Of a DNA stretch of 7,254 bases, positions 5,285 to 7,254 are shown piece after piece. Both the position numbers and the translations under genes were made by a program. Positions within the stretch are counted from its first letter, which is position 1. Every line of letters starts with the position of its first letter. A model generated the notes under the pieces. The model did not search any database and was not told where the DNA came from. It worked only from the letters and a program-made list of their open reading frames with translations. The stretch comes from Hyphomicrobiales bacterium (GTDB taxonomy: Bacteria; Pseudomonadota; Alphaproteobacteria; Rhizobiales; S144-23), in contig WGBL01000269.1 in assembly GCA_015494375.1 (NCBI GenBank), positions 1-7,254 on the forward strand. Reading direction: 5' to 3'.

Positions 5285-7254
5285 CTATGGCTTGAGGGGG
5301 GTGGGCGCCGGTTCAAGAGCTGGAGACCCGCGGGTCATCACCTCCCAGCGCTTGCGCGGCCATTCCTCGTATTTGCGATCGCGGCTCGGCGCCAGGCTGC
5401 GCAGCCGTTCCCTCAACTCATCGGCGATAAGCCCGGCCTCTTGATCGTCATGTATGACCTGTGGAGAGAGGAAAACAACAAGTTCGGTACGCACTGAACC
5501 ATTGTCCGTTTTGCCAGGGAAGCGGCCGACGAACGGCACCTTCTCCCAGATGGGCACGCGATTCTTGAAATACGACTTTTGCTCGCTGATAAGCCCGCCA
5601 AGCACCACCATCTGTCCGCTCTTGACCGAGATGGTGCTGGTGATCTTACGCTTGGATATGGTCGGCGTGAGCGTACCCGAGGCGCCGGTGGCCGTCTGAC
5701 CAACGACGCTCGAGATTTCCTGCTCGATCACCATGGTCACCACATCGTCATTGTTGATTTGCGGTGTCACCTTAAGGATCACACCGGTCTCGCGAAACTC
5801 GATGTTGTTGACGATTGGGGCCTCGGGGTCGGTGACACTCACCGCCTGGCGGGTGGCAATCGGGATTTCGTCGCCCACCTGGAGAGTGGCCGACTGATTG
5901 TTGCTCACCACCACGCTCGGCGAGGAGACAATGCGCACACTCGTCTCATTGGCGAGGGCATCGAGGATAACCTTGGGCGTCGCCTCGAGCCCATAGAGAT
6001 AATTGAGCCCCGGGAATTGCGGTTTGATGACAAGGCTCGTATCGTTGGTAAAGCCGATAAGCCCCGGGTTTTTATCCGCGGCACTCTTGAGATAGACTTG
6101 GACCCCGTAGCGCAAGTTGTCGTTGAGGGTGACCTCTGCGAGCGTCGCATTGATCAAGACTTGTATTGGCACCCGATCGAGTTTTGCGAGAACAGCAAGC
6201 ACCTTTTGATAGCCTTTGCGCGTGGCGCGGATGATCAGCTTGTTGTTCATCTCATCGGCAATAATGCGAATGCCGCCGCGCGGCCCACTGCCCGCGGCCA
6301 ATTGCGCACTCGCCGGCACCTCCGGCGCACTTTGCTCGGCCGGTGCTCCCGGCTGGGCGGGCTGTTGGGCGGTCGCACCATTGCCCGGTTGGGTGCTCAC
6401 CTGGGTGGCGGGCTCCGTCGGCGCAACCTCGGCTGCGGGCGCCCGGAACCCACCTCCGTCGCTGCCGAACGTCCGGTTCAACACCGAGGCAAGATGCTTG
6501 GCCTTGGCATTCTGGACATTATAGACAAAGGTGCGGATTTCGGCGTCGTCAGCGCGATCGAGCCGCTTGATCCATGTGGCCACCTTTCTGAGGAGGGCTT
6601 GACGTCGGGTGACAACAAGAACCGCATTGAGCCTCACGATGGGCTGCAACTTGACGAGGTTCTTGCCCAGTCCCGCGCGACGGGTTTGGAAGATCGTCTT
6701 CAGCTGGCTGATAATTTCAAAAGGCGTTGCGTGCTCGAGCGGGAAAATCCCGACCGACTGGCCTTTGATCCAGTCGACATCGAATTGGCTCGCGATGCTC
6801 ACGACACTGCGCCGTTCGCGCGAAGTGCCGCGAATGAGCAGCACGTTGTTGTGCACATCGGCCCGAAGCGCGCCCGGCTTGGCGGCAAAAGCCCGCAGCA
6901 TGCCGAGCATCGTTTGCGAGGAGACAAACCGGAGCGGGAAGATCGTCACGCCATAACCGGGGCCGATCTCTCGGGCCTCCTCGACATAATCGACCTCGCC
7001 CGTGCCGCCAATCTGCGCCTCGCCGATGGGGGCGATCCGGAAGCCTTCCGCCTCCTTGATCAAGACAGCGCGGTGCATCTGCAGAACCGATTCGAGCGCC
7101 GAAAGCAGCTCATCACGCGTGAGCGCCCGCCCCGATGACAGTGTCACCTTGCCGCGAACCCGCGGATCATAGACATAAGGGATGCGCAAGGTGTCCTTGA
7201 GGATGACCTTGGTCAGCTCGGCAAGGGGTGCGTTGTTGAAGTTAAGCGTATAGC
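5285..7254 (-). CDS. gspD: Type II secretion system secretin GspD, N-terminus beyond window edge
   Basis: The minus-strand frame is open from base 7254 to a TAG at 5287-5285, giving 655 visible residues. A possible TTG at 7189-7187 is an internal leucine codon: the frame upstream continues as YTLNFNNAPLAELTKVIL, typical of the N0 domain, so the signal peptide and true start lie outside. GspD forms the multimeric outer-membrane channel of type II secretion. Domains by visible residue: N0 (1 to about 80), N1 (about 98-160, GYGVTIFPLRFV), N2 (about 165-232, VGIFPLEHATPFEII), N3 (about 240-362), then the secretin beta-domain (to about 600) with LINATLAEVTLNDNLRYGVQ, SVRIVSSPSVVVSNNQSATL, QVGDEIPI, FRETGVILKVTPQI and GQMVVLGGLI. 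N3 is split by a 64-residue Ala/Pro/Gln/Thr-rich insert (264-327). The closing motif reads VPIWEKVPFVGRFPG and then TELVVFLSPQVI, and a 55-residue charged, proline-ending tail follows. No gspE or other gsp gene lies downstream, so gspD ends its run here; upstream genes are unseen. Confidence 0.95.
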   Translation of the reverse strand, partial: YTLNFNNAPLAELTKVILKDTLRIPYVYDPRVRGKVTLSSGRALTRDELLSALESVLQMHRAVLIKEAEGFRIAPIGEAQIGGTGEVDYVEEAREIGPGYGVTIFPLRFVSSQTMLGMLRAFAAKPGALRADVHNNVLLIRGTSRERRSVVSIASQFDVDWIKGQSVGIFPLEHATPFEIISQLKTIFQTRRAGLGKNLVKLQPIVRLNAVLVVTRRQALLRKVATWIKRLDRADDAEIRTFVYNVQNAKAKHLASVLNRTFGSDGGGFRAPAAEVAPTEPATQVSTQPGNGATAQQPAQPGAPAEQSAPEVPASAQLAAGSGPRGGIRIIADEMNNKLIIRATRKGYQKVLAVLAKLDRVPIQVLINATLAEVTLNDNLRYGVQVYLKSAADKNPGLIGFTNDTSLVIKPQFPGLNYLYGLEATPKVILDALANETSVRIVSSPSVVVSNNQSATLQVGDEIPIATRQAVSVTDPEAPIVNNIEFRETGVILKVTPQINNDDVVTMVIEQEISSVVGQTATGASGTLTPTISKRKITSTISVKSGQMVVLGGLISEQKSYFKNRVPIWEKVPFVGRFPGKTDNGSVRTELVVFLSPQVIHDDQEAGLIADELRERLRSLAPSRDRKYEEWPRKRWEVMTRGSPALEPAPTPLKP

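Noticed and set aside
5579..7138. 519-codon plus-strand open frame opposite gspD
   Set aside because: It is the antisense shadow of a high-GC gene; its product has no recognisable domain while the minus strand encodes a clear secretin.
7187..7189. TTG as the gspD start codon
   Set aside because: The frame continues upstream with N0-domain sequence to the window edge, so this is an internal leucine.

Overview
The window looks like an ordinary chromosomal region of a GC-rich Gram-negative bacterium, most likely an alphaproteobacterium. This rests on a type II secretion secretin (so there is an outer membrane), a LpoA/LppC-type outer-membrane lipoprotein, the strong GC bias at third codon positions, and the grouping of rsmI, lppC and yraN, which E. 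coli also has as yraL, yraM and yraN. A Hyphomicrobiales-like host is possible, but nothing here fixes the order. I see no mobile element, CRISPR array, tRNA or rRNA.

Layout from left to right. Positions 1-356 (minus strand) hold the N-terminal 118 codons of a YraN/UPF0102 nuclease-fold protein that runs off the left edge. Positions 436-1341 (minus) hold rsmI, the 16S rRNA C1402 ribose methyltransferase. A long 551-bp gap follows, across which rsmI and the plus-strand gene at 1893-3308 diverge. That gene encodes a periplasmic-binding-protein-fold lipoprotein of the LpoA/LppC penicillin-binding-protein activator family. A short 90-bp gap with a hairpin separates it from the convergent leuC (3399-4805, minus), the large subunit of isopropylmalate dehydratase. 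A 479-bp gap holding direct repeats and hairpins but no convincing gene follows. Positions 5285-7254 (minus) hold most of a GspD secretin whose N-terminus lies beyond the right edge; its reading frame stays open to the last base, so the start is not in the window.

The genes belong to separate processes. rsmI and yraN are probably co-transcribed leftward; the lipoprotein is expected to act on peptidoglycan synthases from the outer membrane; leuC acts in leucine biosynthesis and its partner leuD is not next to it; gspD is the outer-membrane channel of type II secretion and appears to be the last gene of its run here, with no gsp gene on its downstream side.

I did not find a clearly new biological system. 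The most distinctive signal is an in-frame array of 21-bp tandem repeats in the lipoprotein gene. It inserts arginine-rich heptads ahead of the signal-peptide core and makes an unusually long 76-residue leader. Secondary signals are a pair of 20-nt direct repeats and hairpins in front of leuC, an altered C-terminal secretin signature in GspD, and an Ala/Pro/Gln-rich insert in its N3 domain.
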